Numbered from the stretch's first letter, positions 34,368 through 42,843 are shown. The stretch is DNA of 64,000 nucleotides from Ilumatobacteraceae bacterium (GCA_013213745.1 JABSQH010000064.1:1-64000); one strand, 5' to 3'. Numbers and translations: made by a program. The notes: a model not told the origin generated them from the sequence alone.

Positions 34368-34643
34368 TCAGCGCTGCAGTTCGGAATCGTCGTCGGCGGT
34401 GGTGACATCGCCGCCGCGCAGATCAACGAGTTCCATACGCAAACGATCGCGTTCGCGCAGCGCGGCGTGCAGTTCGGCTTCCTGCTCACGCCACCGGTCG
34501 GCGGCGGCTGCTTCGGCGGTCTCGCGAGCGGCGGCGCCTGAGCGTGCCCGAACACCGACCGAACGCAGCAGCCAGCCGACACCAACCCCGATGAGCGCCA
34601 TCGCCAGGCCCCAGAAGAAGAAAATTGCGAGTGTGTACGGCAC
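34368..34643 (-). CDS. Membrane-anchored coiled-coil protein
   Basis: The 91-residue product begins with one or two short spans (LAIFFFWGLAMALIGVGVGW) and continues as a charged coiled coil (AEAAAADRWREQEAELHAAL). The GTG at 34643 lies 5 nt after the stop of the OmpA-family gene, so both are probably co-transcribed. This suggests an accessory role for that protein, but no family is recognised. Confidence 0.65.
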   Translation of the reverse strand: MPYTLAIFFFWGLAMALIGVGVGWLLRSVGVRARSGAAARETAEAAAADRWREQEAELHAALRERDRLRMELVDLRGGDVTTADDDSELQR

Positions 34644-34650
34644 GCAGCGC

Positions 34651-36273
34651 TCAGCGTAGTTCCACGACAACCGTTACTCGGCGGCTCGCGGCCGCATCCT
34701 CTTCACCGTCGACGATGAGCGGATCGGTCTCACCGAGGCCGAGCGCAACGAGATCGTCGGCCGGGACACCTCGGTCGATGAGTGCCGCGACAACGGCCTC
34801 GGCACGAAGCTGTGACAGCACCTCGTTGGTGTCGGCATCGCCGGAGGTGTCGGTGTGGCCCTCGACGGTGACGACGACGCCGCCGTACCGCTTGGCCTCG
34901 GCCGCGAGTAGGTCGAACGTGGCGATGGCCGAATCGAGCGGCTGGGCACTGTCGGGCGCGAACTCGATCGGCTGGGTGACGAGATCGTCGTTCATCGCGG
35001 CGGCGACGTTGGCCGCCTGTTCGGGCGTCGCCGTTGGGCGGTCGACCACATCAACCACGAGTCCGCTCAGGTCGGCGGTGGCTGTTGCGATGGCGTCACG
35101 ACTGGCATTGTCGACCACTGTGCCGCGCAGCACCAGGCCGCCGGGCTCGATCGACGCAACCCCCTCGGCGAGCTCCACCACCAACACGTCGATCAACACC
35201 GCCAGACCGAACGCCTGCCCGGCCTCGATCGCGGAGGCCGGATCGATCTGCAACTGATCGATCACGTTGTCGGGGTCGAGTCTGGTGGTCGACACACCGA
35301 CCAATCCACCTTGCTGGCTGTCATCGGCGACGACACCGTCGAGGGTCAATTGCCCGTCGCGGTACATCGCCGCCGTCAGCGGGTCGGGTTCGTCGAAGCC
35401 GAGGTCGAGGTCGGCGGGCAACAGCACTTGATCGATCACGTGCAGTACGCCGTCGCTGCCGGTGAGATCGGCGGTGGTCACCTGCGCGACGACGTCGCCG
35501 CTGGTCAGCTCGACCACGCCGGTGTCAGACAGCGAGACGCTGACCGATGTGCCATCGGTCATCTCGACCGGACCGCTCGGCAACTCCGCTGCGGTGACCG
35601 CACCGTCGATCACGTGATGCGCCAACACCGTCGCCATCAACCGCGGATCGGCGTTGAGCTCGCCCGCAACCGACGGGTCGAGCGCGCCGAAGGCGTCGTT
35701 GGTCGGGGCGAAGATCGTGAACGAGCCAGGGGCATCGATCTCGTCGCGGCCGGCGAGGGCCGCGGCGCTGCGCAGCGCCGAGAACTGCGGGTCGGTGGCG
35801 ATCAGCTCGCCGATCGTTCCCGGGGCCTCGGCAATGTTCGTCGGCGCCGAGTCGGGCGCAGCGTCGACGTCTTCTCCTGGCGCGATCGCGTCGGCCGGCT
35901 CCTCCGCATCGGCCGACGCCGCCGACTCGGTGGGCGGCGCCATAGTCGACACAGGCTCGGCCGACACACACGCCTCCTCGATCGTGACCGACCGGACGCC
36001 GCGTACGTCGGACACCTCGGCCTGGATGATCTCCGCATCGGCCGGAGTTACCGGAGTGGCGCACGCAATCGTCCCGTCCTGACCGTCGAACGAAGCCGCC
36101 AGCCCGCCGTACCCCAATGCAGTGAGGCGGTCCTCGGTGCGCCTTTCGAGGTCGTTCTCGACGCGCACCAGGGTGATCACCGCGCCAACGATCAGCACGA
36201 CGAGGCCAAGGCCTGCGCCCCATCCGATGATCCTCCGCCGGTATCGTCGCAGTACCACCCGCTCGCTGGTCAT
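34651..36273 (-). CDS. OmpA-family protein with BON-like and fasciclin domains
   Basis: The 540-residue protein has an N-terminal anchor (IIGWGAGLGLVVLIVGAVIT), a BON-like domain (residues about 45-105), an acidic linker, a fasciclin/FAS1 domain (about 152-288, with GSFTIFAPTNDAFGALDP and VLAHHVIDGAVTA then VLHVIDQVLLP), a second BON-like region, and a C-terminal OmpA peptidoglycan-binding domain (VVTVEGHTDTSGDADTNEVL, LRAEAVVAALIDRGV, ASRRVTVVVELR). The layout resembles mycobacterial ArfA/OmpATb with a FAS1 domain added. It probably links membrane and peptidoglycan and mediates adhesion. Confidence 0.82.
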   Translation of the reverse strand: MTSERVVLRRYRRRIIGWGAGLGLVVLIVGAVITLVRVENDLERRTEDRLTALGYGGLAASFDGQDGTIACATPVTPADAEIIQAEVSDVRGVRSVTIEEACVSAEPVSTMAPPTESAASADAEEPADAIAPGEDVDAAPDSAPTNIAEAPGTIGELIATDPQFSALRSAAALAGRDEIDAPGSFTIFAPTNDAFGALDPSVAGELNADPRLMATVLAHHVIDGAVTAAELPSGPVEMTDGTSVSVSLSDTGVVELTSGDVVAQVTTADLTGSDGVLHVIDQVLLPADLDLGFDEPDPLTAAMYRDGQLTLDGVVADDSQQGGLVGVSTTRLDPDNVIDQLQIDPASAIEAGQAFGLAVLIDVLVVELAEGVASIEPGGLVLRGTVVDNASRDAIATATADLSGLVVDVVDRPTATPEQAANVAAAMNDDLVTQPIEFAPDSAQPLDSAIATFDLLAAEAKRYGGVVVTVEGHTDTSGDADTNEVLSQLRAEAVVAALIDRGVPADDLVALGLGETDPLIVDGEEDAAASRRVTVVVELR

Positions 36274-36322
36274 GGCGCTCACACGATCCCACGCTGCGAC
36301 TGTCGAGGCAACGCACCCTCCA

Positions 36323-37276
36323 ATGAGTTTTCCACGCCTCTCCCCCCAACGGCGCAACACCCGACTCGCTCTCCCGCTGTCGCGCCGCACGCTGATCCTC
36401 GGAACTGTCGCCGGCGGAGTCCTCGCCGCGTGCGGTGATGGCGGGAACGGCGACGGCGACCAAGCTGCCGACGACACTGCCGATGCGGCCGGCGACGACG
36501 TCGAGCCGTTCAACGAACCCGGCGCCGACGGCTTCACGCTGGTGCAGCGGTTCCCCCAGGGCGTTCAGGTGCCCGGCGAGCTCCGATTGCCGCTCAGCCT
36601 GTCGACGGGTGCCGCCCAGCTCATTCAGGACGGCCCCGACACACTGACCGCCCAGGTCACCGATCTCGGCGGCAACCCGCTCGGCGAGATGATCACCGCG
36701 AGCCGACGTGACGTTGCGCCCGCTCCGTACTACGACTTCCGCCCGACCATCGACGAGCCCGGGTTCTATGCCCTCGTGGTCGACGGCGGTCCCGAGGGCG
36801 GCGCCAACTTCGACGTCGCCGAACCGTCGACAGTACCGGTCCCGATTCCCGGCCAGATGCTGCCGGGCTTCGACACCCCGACCTTCGCCGACAACCGTGG
36901 TGTCGATCCGATCTGTACCCGCGAACCCGAGCCTTGTGGGTTCCACGAGTTGACGCTCACCGAGGCGCTAGCGGCGGGTAGGTCCGTGGCGTACCTCGTC
37001 GGGACGCCGGCGTTCTGCTCGACCGGTACCTGCGCGCCAGCGCTCGACGCAATGGTCGAAGTCGCGCCCGCGTACGACGGTTCGGTCACCTTCGTCCACG
37101 CCGAGGTGTACACCGACGACACGGCGACCACGATTGCCCCCGCCGTCGAGGCAGTCGGGATGTTCTACGAGCCGGCGCTGTTCGTCACCGACGCCACGGG
37201 CATTGTCGTGGAACGACTCGACGCCGTGTGGGACGAGACCGAATTAGTCGACGCCCTCGATCGAGTCACGGCCTGA
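36323..37276 (+). CDS. Tat-exported lipoprotein with thioredoxin-like domain
   Basis: The 317-residue protein starts with a twin-arginine lipoprotein signal (LSRRTLILGTVAGGVLAAC), an Asp-rich linker, a beta domain (about residues 60-165) and a C-terminal thioredoxin-like part with AYLVGTPAFCSTGTCAPALD, VTFVHAEVYTDD and PALFVTDATGIVVERLD. The Cys pair is CSTGTC rather than CxxC, so oxidoreductase activity is not certain. The neighbours do not define a pathway. Confidence 0.72.
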   Translation: MSFPRLSPQRRNTRLALPLSRRTLILGTVAGGVLAACGDGGNGDGDQAADDTADAAGDDVEPFNEPGADGFTLVQRFPQGVQVPGELRLPLSLSTGAAQLIQDGPDTLTAQVTDLGGNPLGEMITASRRDVAPAPYYDFRPTIDEPGFYALVVDGGPEGGANFDVAEPSTVPVPIPGQMLPGFDTPTFADNRGVDPICTREPEPCGFHELTLTEALAAGRSVAYLVGTPAFCSTGTCAPALDAMVEVAPAYDGSVTFVHAEVYTDDTATTIAPAVEAVGMFYEPALFVTDATGIVVERLDAVWDETELVDALDRVTA

Positions 37277-37286
37277 CGCCGCGGCG

Positions 37287-37613
37287 TCAGGAAAAGCTCT
37301 GGCCGCACCCGCACGTGCGGGTGGCGTTGGGGTTCGTGATGGCGAAGCCCGACTGGTCGAGACCGTCTTTGTAGTCGAGCGTGGCGCCCTCGAGGAGCTG
37401 CGCTGACGCCGGGTCGACGACGACCTTGACGGCACCTTCTTCGTAGCTCTGCTGCGTGTCGTCGGCAGCGATGTCACCGTCGAAGAACATCTCGTAGGAG
37501 AATCCGCTGCATCCGCCCGGACGGACTGCGACGCGCAACGCGAGCTCGTCGGCGCCTTCCTCGGTGAGGAGTTGGCGGACCTTGACAGCGGCGGAATCGG
37601 TGAGCGTGATCAT
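37287..37613 (-). CDS. erpA: Iron-sulfur cluster insertion protein (A-type carrier)
   Basis: The 108-residue protein delivers Fe-S clusters to apo-proteins. It has the A-type fold and the three cluster cysteines: RPGGCSGFSYEMFFD and TRTCGCGQSF near the C-terminus. DYKDGLDQSGFAITNPNA is also characteristic. Together with the SufR-like repressor and mrp immediately next to it, it forms an Fe-S biogenesis island. Confidence 0.94.
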   Translation of the reverse strand: MITLTDSAAVKVRQLLTEEGADELALRVAVRPGGCSGFSYEMFFDGDIAADDTQQSYEEGAVKVVVDPASAQLLEGATLDYKDGLDQSGFAITNPNATRTCGCGQSFS

Positions 37614-37677
37614 GGAACCTCCAAGTCGGTACGAACAGACTATCGCCGCGCCACTCGTCGCGAACCCGTCGAACCGC

Positions 37678-38355
37678 TCATCGCGGCGCCACGGTGACCC
37701 GACAGGGGGTACGGCTCGTGAGTGTGCAGAAGTCGCGAGTCTGAGCATCGCCCATCTTGGCGACGAACCCGGCGACGAGCCCACGGTGCAGTCCACAGAC
37801 CACCTCGGGATGCTCGGCCGCGAGATCGGCGAACGGGCAGTTGGCGAAGGCCACGATGGCGCCCTCGTCGTCAGCGGCGGCCGTGACGACGGGATCGAAG
37901 CCGAGCCGGTCGAGATCATCGACCACCGCTTCGAGTGCCGACGGTGCGGCGTCATACGGCTCAGCACGACGGGCGCCCTCGTCGAGACCGACCGCTTCGG
38001 CGTCGTCACCGCTGGCGTCGAGCCGGCGGGCGAGCGACAACACCATCCGCGCAAGCACCGGAATGGTGGGCGGCTCCAGCCCGAGCGAGGGGGCATCGGG
38101 CGCGATCGAGTACCGGTGTTGGGGCCGACCGACGTCGCCACGACCGGCGACTTCGACCTGCAACAACGCCAGGTCGCGCATGCGTTCCAGGTGCGGACGG
38201 ACGGTGTTGGCGTGCAGCGCCAACGCATCGGCGATCTCGGCCGTGGTTCGTGGTCGAGACGATCGGGCCAGCTCGAGGTAGATCGCGTACCGCGTGTTGT
38301 CGCCCAACGTCTTCAGCAAATCGAGCGGCGGTGGTTGTGCCCGATCGCTTTCCAC
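37678..38355 (-). CDS. SufR-like winged-helix repressor with C-terminal cysteine cluster
   Basis: The 225-residue ArsR/SufR-type regulator has an N-terminal winged helix (LLKTLGDNTRYAIYLELARS, TTAEIADALALHANTVRPHL) and a C-terminal domain with Cys173, Cys187, Cys210 and Cys218 plus His190 (ANCPFADLAAEHPEVVCGLH and DFCTLTSRTPC). SufR senses Fe-S status through such cysteines and represses Fe-S assembly genes. The GTG at 38355 is preferred because a TAATCT hexamer ends 7 nt upstream; an ATG at 38397 would extend into the mrp start. It is divergent from mrp. Confidence 0.78.
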   Translation of the reverse strand: MESDRAQPPPLDLLKTLGDNTRYAIYLELARSSRPRTTAEIADALALHANTVRPHLERMRDLALLQVEVAGRGDVGRPQHRYSIAPDAPSLGLEPPTIPVLARMVLSLARRLDASGDDAEAVGLDEGARRAEPYDAAPSALEAVVDDLDRLGFDPVVTAAADDEGAIVAFANCPFADLAAEHPEVVCGLHRGLVAGFVAKMGDAQTRDFCTLTSRTPCRVTVAPR

Positions 38356-38362
38356 CGGGTCG

Positions 38363-38368
38363 AGATTA
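38363..38368 (-). promoter_or_regulatory. Putative -10 element of the SufR-like gene
   Basis: TAATCT on the minus strand is followed by 7 nt and the GTG start, so the transcript would be leaderless. It faces the mrp -10 only 15 bases away, so a repressor bound here would block both. Confidence 0.5.
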
Positions 38369-38383
38369 CACGGAAATCGCCGG

Positions 38384-38389
38384 TAAAAT
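38384..38389 (+). promoter_or_regulatory. Putative -10 element of mrp
   Basis: TAAAAT ends 6 nt before the mrp ATG in an otherwise GC-rich region, fitting a leaderless actinobacterial promoter. Confidence 0.55.
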
Positions 38390-38395
38390 GCCCAC

Positions 38396-39625
38396 ATGGC
38401 CGACGTCGTTCTCGCCGAGCCACCAACCGGAGAAGCGATCACCGATGTACTGCGCACGGTGATCGATCCGGAGCTGGGGGCCGACATCGTCACGTTGGGA
38501 ATGGTCCCGAGTGTCGACGTGTCCAGTGACGGCGTCGTCACGGTCGGTATCAAGCTGACCATTCGTGGCTGCCCGCTGCGCGCCGAGATCAAACGCGACG
38601 TCGAGACACGGGTCGAGCGCCATCCCGGTGTGCGCGAGGTCAAGATCAGGTGGGGCGAGATGGACGCCGACGAACGCTCGGAGGTGATGACCAAAGCGCG
38701 GTGGAACGCCCGGGAGAACGCCCCCGATACCGAGGTTCCGCTGTCGTGCAAGGTGCTGGCGATCGCCAGCGGCAAAGGCGGGGTCGGCAAGAGCTCGGTC
38801 ACGGTCAACCTGGCCGCGGCCATCGCCGCCGACGGTCACACGGTCGGGGTCCTCGACGCCGACATCTGGGGCTTCAGCGTGCCCCGGCTCCTGGGGATCG
38901 ACGATCGAATGGAAGCCGAGTCGGTCGACGACTCCGACAAGCCGAAGATCATCCCGAACGAACGAGCCGTCGGCGACGGCCTGCTCAAGGTGGTGTCGAC
39001 CGGATTCCTCGTCGACGAAGACACCGCCCTCATGTGGCGCGGATTGATGCTCACCAAGGCGGTCGAACAGTTCTTGCGCGACGTTCGCTGGGGCGAGCTC
39101 GACTATCTCCTAATCGACATGCCCCCCGGCACGGGTGATGTCCAGATGGGCCTCGCTCGCCTGCTGCCGAGCACCGATCTCGTCGTGGTCACGACACCGG
39201 CGCTCGCTGCCCAGAAGGTGGCCCAGCGCGCCGCCGACATGGCCCGCCGCAGCTTTCTCGACGTCGTCGGCGTGATCGAGAACATGAGCGCCTTCACCTG
39301 CGAGCACGGCTCGACGTACGCACTGTTCGGCGAAGGTGGCGGCGCCGCACTGGCCGACGCCATCGATGCGCCGTTGCTCGGCCAGGTCCCGCTCGAACCA
39401 AGTGTTGCCGCCGGCGGCGACGCCGGAGCGCCGGTGGTGCTCGACGGCACCGGCCCCGCCGCCGACGCCTTCCGGGCGATCGCGGCGACGATCGTCGAGC
39501 AGATCGCTCCGCCGGCGATCCCCGACGTGGACATGGCCGGATGTTCGGCCCGCCTGTTCGACACGGTCAACGCCGCATTGGCCGAGATCGACGCACAGGC
39601 CGCCGCCGAATCCGGCGCGTCGTAG
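38396..39625 (+). CDS. mrp: Mrp/NBP35-family Fe-S cluster carrier ATPase
   Basis: The 409-residue ATPase binds and transfers [4Fe-4S] clusters. It has an N-terminal MIP18/DUF59 domain (VLRTVIDPELGADIVTLGMV, IRGCPLRAEI), the deviant Walker A ASGKGGVGKSSVTVNLAAAI at about residue 124, DADIWGFSVPRLLG, and YLLIDMPPGTGDVQMGLAR. ENMSAFTCEHGSTYALFG keeps one of the usual CxxC cysteines, as in many actinobacterial homologues. It is expressed divergently from the SufR-like gene. Confidence 0.95.
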   Translation: MADVVLAEPPTGEAITDVLRTVIDPELGADIVTLGMVPSVDVSSDGVVTVGIKLTIRGCPLRAEIKRDVETRVERHPGVREVKIRWGEMDADERSEVMTKARWNARENAPDTEVPLSCKVLAIASGKGGVGKSSVTVNLAAAIAADGHTVGVLDADIWGFSVPRLLGIDDRMEAESVDDSDKPKIIPNERAVGDGLLKVVSTGFLVDEDTALMWRGLMLTKAVEQFLRDVRWGELDYLLIDMPPGTGDVQMGLARLLPSTDLVVVTTPALAAQKVAQRAADMARRSFLDVVGVIENMSAFTCEHGSTYALFGEGGGAALADAIDAPLLGQVPLEPSVAAGGDAGAPVVLDGTGPAADAFRAIAATIVEQIAPPAIPDVDMAGCSARLFDTVNAALAEIDAQAAAESGAS

Positions 39626-39629
39626 TTCG

Positions 39630-39662
39630 TACGACATCAGGTGCCAGGCACCAGATGTCGTA
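39630..39662. repeat. Intergenic palindrome, family B copy 1
   Basis: TACGACATC-A-GGTGCC-A-GGCACC-A-GATGTCGTA forms 15 pairs interrupted only by A-A mismatches and a one-base centre. It lies 5 bases after the mrp stop and may terminate mrp or belong to a dispersed repeat family. Confidence 0.75.
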
Positions 39663-39693
39663 GCGCCGCGAGTTGGTCGCCGTTGGCGACATG

Positions 39694-39722
39694 CGACAGT
39701 TGGTGCCGGGCACCTGATGTCG
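39694..39722. repeat. Intergenic palindrome, family B copy 2
   Basis: CGACAGTTGGTGCC-G-GGCACCTGATGTCG is a diverged copy of the 39630 palindrome, sharing GGTGCC/GGCACC and the CGACA/TGTCG ends. It ends just before the stop of the convergent NUDIX gene. Confidence 0.65.
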
Positions 39723-39726
39723 GGGT

Positions 39727-40527
39727 TCAGTCGAGCGCGTCGTAGTCGTCGTCACCCGGCATCGCCACACCAACGACGGTCCCGTCGGCAGCGCGGCGAA
39801 GCTTCGGTTCCGTGCGCGGCGGGCGCCCGCGAGCGGCGGCAGCGGCGAGCAACTCCGCGACCGTCTGATGGGCAGCGAGTACCCGCAGGTTGGCGACGGT
39901 CGGCGGCATCATCAGCAACTCCCCCGACTCCTGCATCTCCAGCGCATCAGCAGGCGTCACCCACCGACTGTCGACCGTCTCGGCATTGTCGTGCACAGCC
40001 GTTTGCTCGACCGGTGCCGCGGCGATGAAGAACCGCGTGTCGAATCGACGGGCCTCTCCGCGCGGGGTCACCCAGTGGTCGACGTAATGGATCTCACCGA
40101 TGCGCAGTCGCAGATCGTCGCGACTGCACAGCTCGGCCATCGACACTCGGCCGTCGTGAATGGCGTGCCGGTCGTCGGGCTGCGGCTGGTGCGCAGCACC
40201 GTCGGCGCGCGACGCCAGGAGTACCCCAGCTTCCTCGAAGCACTCGCGCACCGCAGCGATCCAATAAGCCAGACCGCCCGCGTCGATACCGAGCCGGTCC
40301 GAGGCGGAACGGTCGTCGTGACCGTGGCACCACATCTCGACGTCCCGGCCGCTGTCGGCCGGATCGACCCTCCCCCCGGGGAACACGTACATGCCAGCCC
40401 CGAACGCCGCCCCAGCCGTCCGCTGCAACATCAACACTTCGGGGCCACGAGCTGCGTCACGCACCAGCATCACCGTCGAAGCGGGACGGATCGGCACTTC
40501 GTCTTCGGTGGTGCGGATCGAGCTCAT
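39727..40527 (-). CDS. NUDIX hydrolase with a long insertion in the NUDIX box
   Basis: The 266-residue protein starts RPASTVMLVRDAARGPEVLM and has MYVFPGGRVDPAD, then a roughly 40-residue insertion before AAVRECFEEAGVLL. This split box is typical of the NUDT19/RP2-like group, some of which hydrolyse CoA derivatives. YVDHWVTPRGEARRFDTRFF and TVDSRWVTPADAL are further conserved segments. It is divergent from the CoA-transferase gene, 45 bp away, which agrees with a CoA-related role but does not prove it. Confidence 0.85.
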   Translation of the reverse strand: MSSIRTTEDEVPIRPASTVMLVRDAARGPEVLMLQRTAGAAFGAGMYVFPGGRVDPADSGRDVEMWCHGHDDRSASDRLGIDAGGLAYWIAAVRECFEEAGVLLASRADGAAHQPQPDDRHAIHDGRVSMAELCSRDDLRLRIGEIHYVDHWVTPRGEARRFDTRFFIAAAPVEQTAVHDNAETVDSRWVTPADALEMQESGELLMMPPTVANLRVLAAHQTVAELLAAAAARGRPPRTEPKLRRAADGTVVGVAMPGDDDYDALD

Positions 40528-40571
40528 CGATCGGACGGTATCCGATCGCCGAAACTCCTACGGTGTGCGGC

Positions 40572-41864
40572 ATGGAGCGCATGCCCGACGCCGCCCCGAA
40601 CGTGGCCGCCGATGTGTTGGACCACATCGGACCTGGCGCGCAGGTCATCGTGCCGCTGGCCAACGGTGAACCAACCGCAGTGCTCGACGCCATCGAGGAA
40701 GCCGCCGCAACCGACCCGAACCGCTTCGAGGAGGTCCGCGTCCACCAGATGCATGCACTGCACGACCGGCCCTATCTCGCCGGCGCGTATCTGCCACATC
40801 TGAAGCACATCTCGTACTTCTTGTCGCACGTCACTCGTCCACACTTCGCCAACGACAGCGTGGGGCTGGTGCCCGCCCACTTCAGCGAGGTGTATTCGTT
40901 GATGCGCATGCGCACCGACGACCCGCTGGTGGTCGCCGCGGCCGCACCGCCCGACGCGCATGGCTACTTCTCCCTCGGCGTGTCAGCTGACTACACGGCG
41001 AGTTTCATCGGCCGTGGCCGCTTCTTCCTCGAGGTGACCGATGCGATGCCGCGCACGTTCGGCCGCAACCAGATCCACATGTCACAGGTCGAGGGCTGGT
41101 GTCGCAGCGACCGGCCCCTGATCGAGGTCGCGCCGGTGCAACCGGGGCCGATCGACGATCGAATCGCTGCGCTCGTGGCCGAACGAATCGTCGACGGTTC
41201 GACCATCCAAACCGGCATCGGCGCCATCCCGAATGCGATCATGTCGGCGCTCGGCGACCACCGGGATCTGGGAGTGCACACTGAGCTGCTCTCCGACGGC
41301 GTGATCGACCTCATCGAGTCCGGTGTCGTGAATGGCGTGCGTAAGCGCCTCAACCGGACCAAGACCGTCGGGACGTTCGCACTCGGGACGCAGCGGCTGC
41401 ACGACTTCCTCAACGAGAACGCGTCGATCGAGTTGCACGCCGTGCGGTACGTGAACGACCCGCGAGTGATCGCCAACGAGCACGATTTCGTGTCGATCAA
41501 CGCCACGTTGACCGTCGACTTCCTCGGCCAATGTGCGTCGGAAACGATCGGCGGAAAATACTTCTCTTCGTCGGGCGGCCAGAACGACTTCGCCCGGGGA
41601 GCGATGTACTCAGACGGTGGCCAGGGCTTCGTGGTCCTCCATGCGACCACGTCGAGCGGCGCCTCGCGGATCGTGCCGCAGCTCGCGGCGGGCGACGTGG
41701 TGACCACGCCGAAGAACACAGTCGACAAGGTGGTCACCGAGTTCGGGGTCGCCGAGCTACGTGGCAAGTCCATTCGCGAACGGGCGCGCGCGCTGATCGA
41801 CATCGCCCATCCCGACCACCGCGACGACCTCAGCCGAGCGGCGGCACAGCTGCACTACGCCTGA
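40572..41864 (+). CDS. Acetyl-CoA hydrolase/transferase family CoA-transferase
   Basis: The roughly 430-residue protein belongs to the 4-hydroxybutyrate CoA-transferase / acetyl-CoA hydrolase family. Signatures are VIVPLANGEPTAVLDAI, AAAAPPDAHGYFSLGVSADY, IQTGIGAIPNAIMSAL, the catalytic Glu in LGVHTELLSDGVIDLIESGV, and GKYFSSSGGQNDFARGAMYS. The ATG at 40572 is chosen; a GTG at 40563 is also in frame. With the hydroxybutyryl-CoA dehydrogenase elsewhere in the window it hints at C4-acid metabolism, but they are not linked. Confidence 0.9.
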   Translation: MERMPDAAPNVAADVLDHIGPGAQVIVPLANGEPTAVLDAIEEAAATDPNRFEEVRVHQMHALHDRPYLAGAYLPHLKHISYFLSHVTRPHFANDSVGLVPAHFSEVYSLMRMRTDDPLVVAAAAPPDAHGYFSLGVSADYTASFIGRGRFFLEVTDAMPRTFGRNQIHMSQVEGWCRSDRPLIEVAPVQPGPIDDRIAALVAERIVDGSTIQTGIGAIPNAIMSALGDHRDLGVHTELLSDGVIDLIESGVVNGVRKRLNRTKTVGTFALGTQRLHDFLNENASIELHAVRYVNDPRVIANEHDFVSINATLTVDFLGQCASETIGGKYFSSSGGQNDFARGAMYSDGGQGFVVLHATTSSGASRIVPQLAAGDVVTTPKNTVDKVVTEFGVAELRGKSIRERARALIDIAHPDHRDDLSRAAAQLHYA

Positions 41865-41894
41865 TCGCACTGGATCGGCGGCACACGGTCGGCC

Positions 41895-42206
41895 CTACGT
41901 CGGCGCCGCCACGATCCACATCAGCGGGAAACCGACGGTGAAGGCGTGCATCACGTCGCCCGTGCGACGGACGACGAGAAACGCGGCCAACGTAGGCGCC
42001 AACTCAGCCGTCGGGAGCGGGTCGAAACGACCGCCTGACGTGAACACCATCGTGGCCAGCAACGCGCCGATTGCCGCCGGACCGACGACGGACATCGGGC
42101 GCTCCAACGATGACGGCAGGGTCCGGCCGGCGAGAACGACGAACATGCTGACGCGCAAGAGGTAACTCACTGCGCCGATGACTGCGATGACAATCCAGAT
42201 GCTCAT
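41895..42206 (-). CDS. AzlD-family branched-chain amino acid export subunit
   Basis: The 103-residue four-helix protein has WIVIAVIGAVSYLLRVSMFV, SSLERPMSVVGPAAIGALLA and LAAFLVVRRTGDVMHAFTVG, matching AzlD. AzlD normally works with the larger AzlC, which is not adjacent here. The ATG at 42206 has a GGGAGGTG site 8-9 nt upstream. Confidence 0.85.
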   Translation of the reverse strand: MSIWIVIAVIGAVSYLLRVSMFVVLAGRTLPSSLERPMSVVGPAAIGALLATMVFTSGGRFDPLPTAELAPTLAAFLVVRRTGDVMHAFTVGFPLMWIVAAPT

Positions 42207-42496
42207 CACCGCACCTCCCGGCGAGACGTACTCGCTGCGGATCCCCAGTGGCTCGGCATCCGTCGCGGCGTCGATGCGCGACGGCACCATGGACGGCTCC
42301 GAAGCCACCTGCGTGGGGGCGTTCGACGAGACGTACGATCCGTTGCTCGCCTCGTGTACGTGAGAGGGCCGGCGCCAGGGATTCAACCTCGACGGCGGCG
42401 GCGTCGAGATCCGCGCACACGGGCGCCGACGACGCGAACTACGTGGCGCTCGACATCGCTTGCACCCCGCCCTGATCGGGCGCGGGGAAGGGTGGT
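42207..42496. other. 290-base stretch with no convincing gene, where azlC would be expected
   Basis: No AzlC similarity is seen on either strand. Both a plus-strand frame (42199-42363, ending DETYDPLLASCT) and the minus-strand azlD frame extended upstream have GC-rich third positions, but neither has a ribosome site or recognisable family. A deleted azlC is possible. Confidence 0.4.
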
Positions 42497-42736
42497 CTAG
42501 GCGGCCAGGCGTTGCGGGGCGTTGGCCGCCCGCTTGCCGGTGGTCATCTTGTCGTAGAGCGCACACACCCGGCGGCTGGCGCTGCGTTCACACAGCGCGG
42601 GCACGACGGCGTGGACAGCAGCAGCGACCGATGCGGCAGCCAACGACGCGGCGAAGCCCAAGGCGGCCCGGGCGTGCTCGCCGTAGGTCTCGTCGACCGA
42701 TGCCGGATGCTCGATGAAGTGGCGCCGCAGATCCAT
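42497..42736 (-). CDS. DUF6356 family small membrane protein
   Basis: The 79-residue protein reads DLRRHFIEHPASVDETYGEH, ARAALGFAASLAAASVAAAV and VPALCERSASRRVCALYDKM, the pattern of DUF6356 (HP-S-x-E-x-Y-x-EH, then one long span, then C/F-ER-T/S-AS). GGTGGAGG directly precedes the ATG at 42736. Function unknown. Confidence 0.8.
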   Translation of the reverse strand: MDLRRHFIEHPASVDETYGEHARAALGFAASLAAASVAAAVHAVVPALCERSASRRVCALYDKMTTGKRAANAPQRLAA

Positions 42737-42837
42737 GCCTCCACCGTACGGAAACCGCACATCGAAGGTGTTGCGAAGTTCGCGCTGAATCGGCCGATTT
42801 ACGCATTATTCATACTTTGAGTCGTATCTATGTGCAG

Positions 42838-42843
42838 TATTCT
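42838..42843 (+). promoter_or_regulatory. Putative -10 element of the AsnC-type regulator gene
   Basis: TATTCT lies 6 nt before the GTG at 42850 within an unusually AT-rich stretch (about 42770-42850), fitting a leaderless promoter. Confidence 0.5.

Noticed and set aside
42178-42363. A 61-codon plus-strand frame with GC-rich third positions
   Set aside because: It overlaps the start of azlD antisense and has neither a ribosome site nor recognisable sequence; recorded only as part of an unexplained gap.
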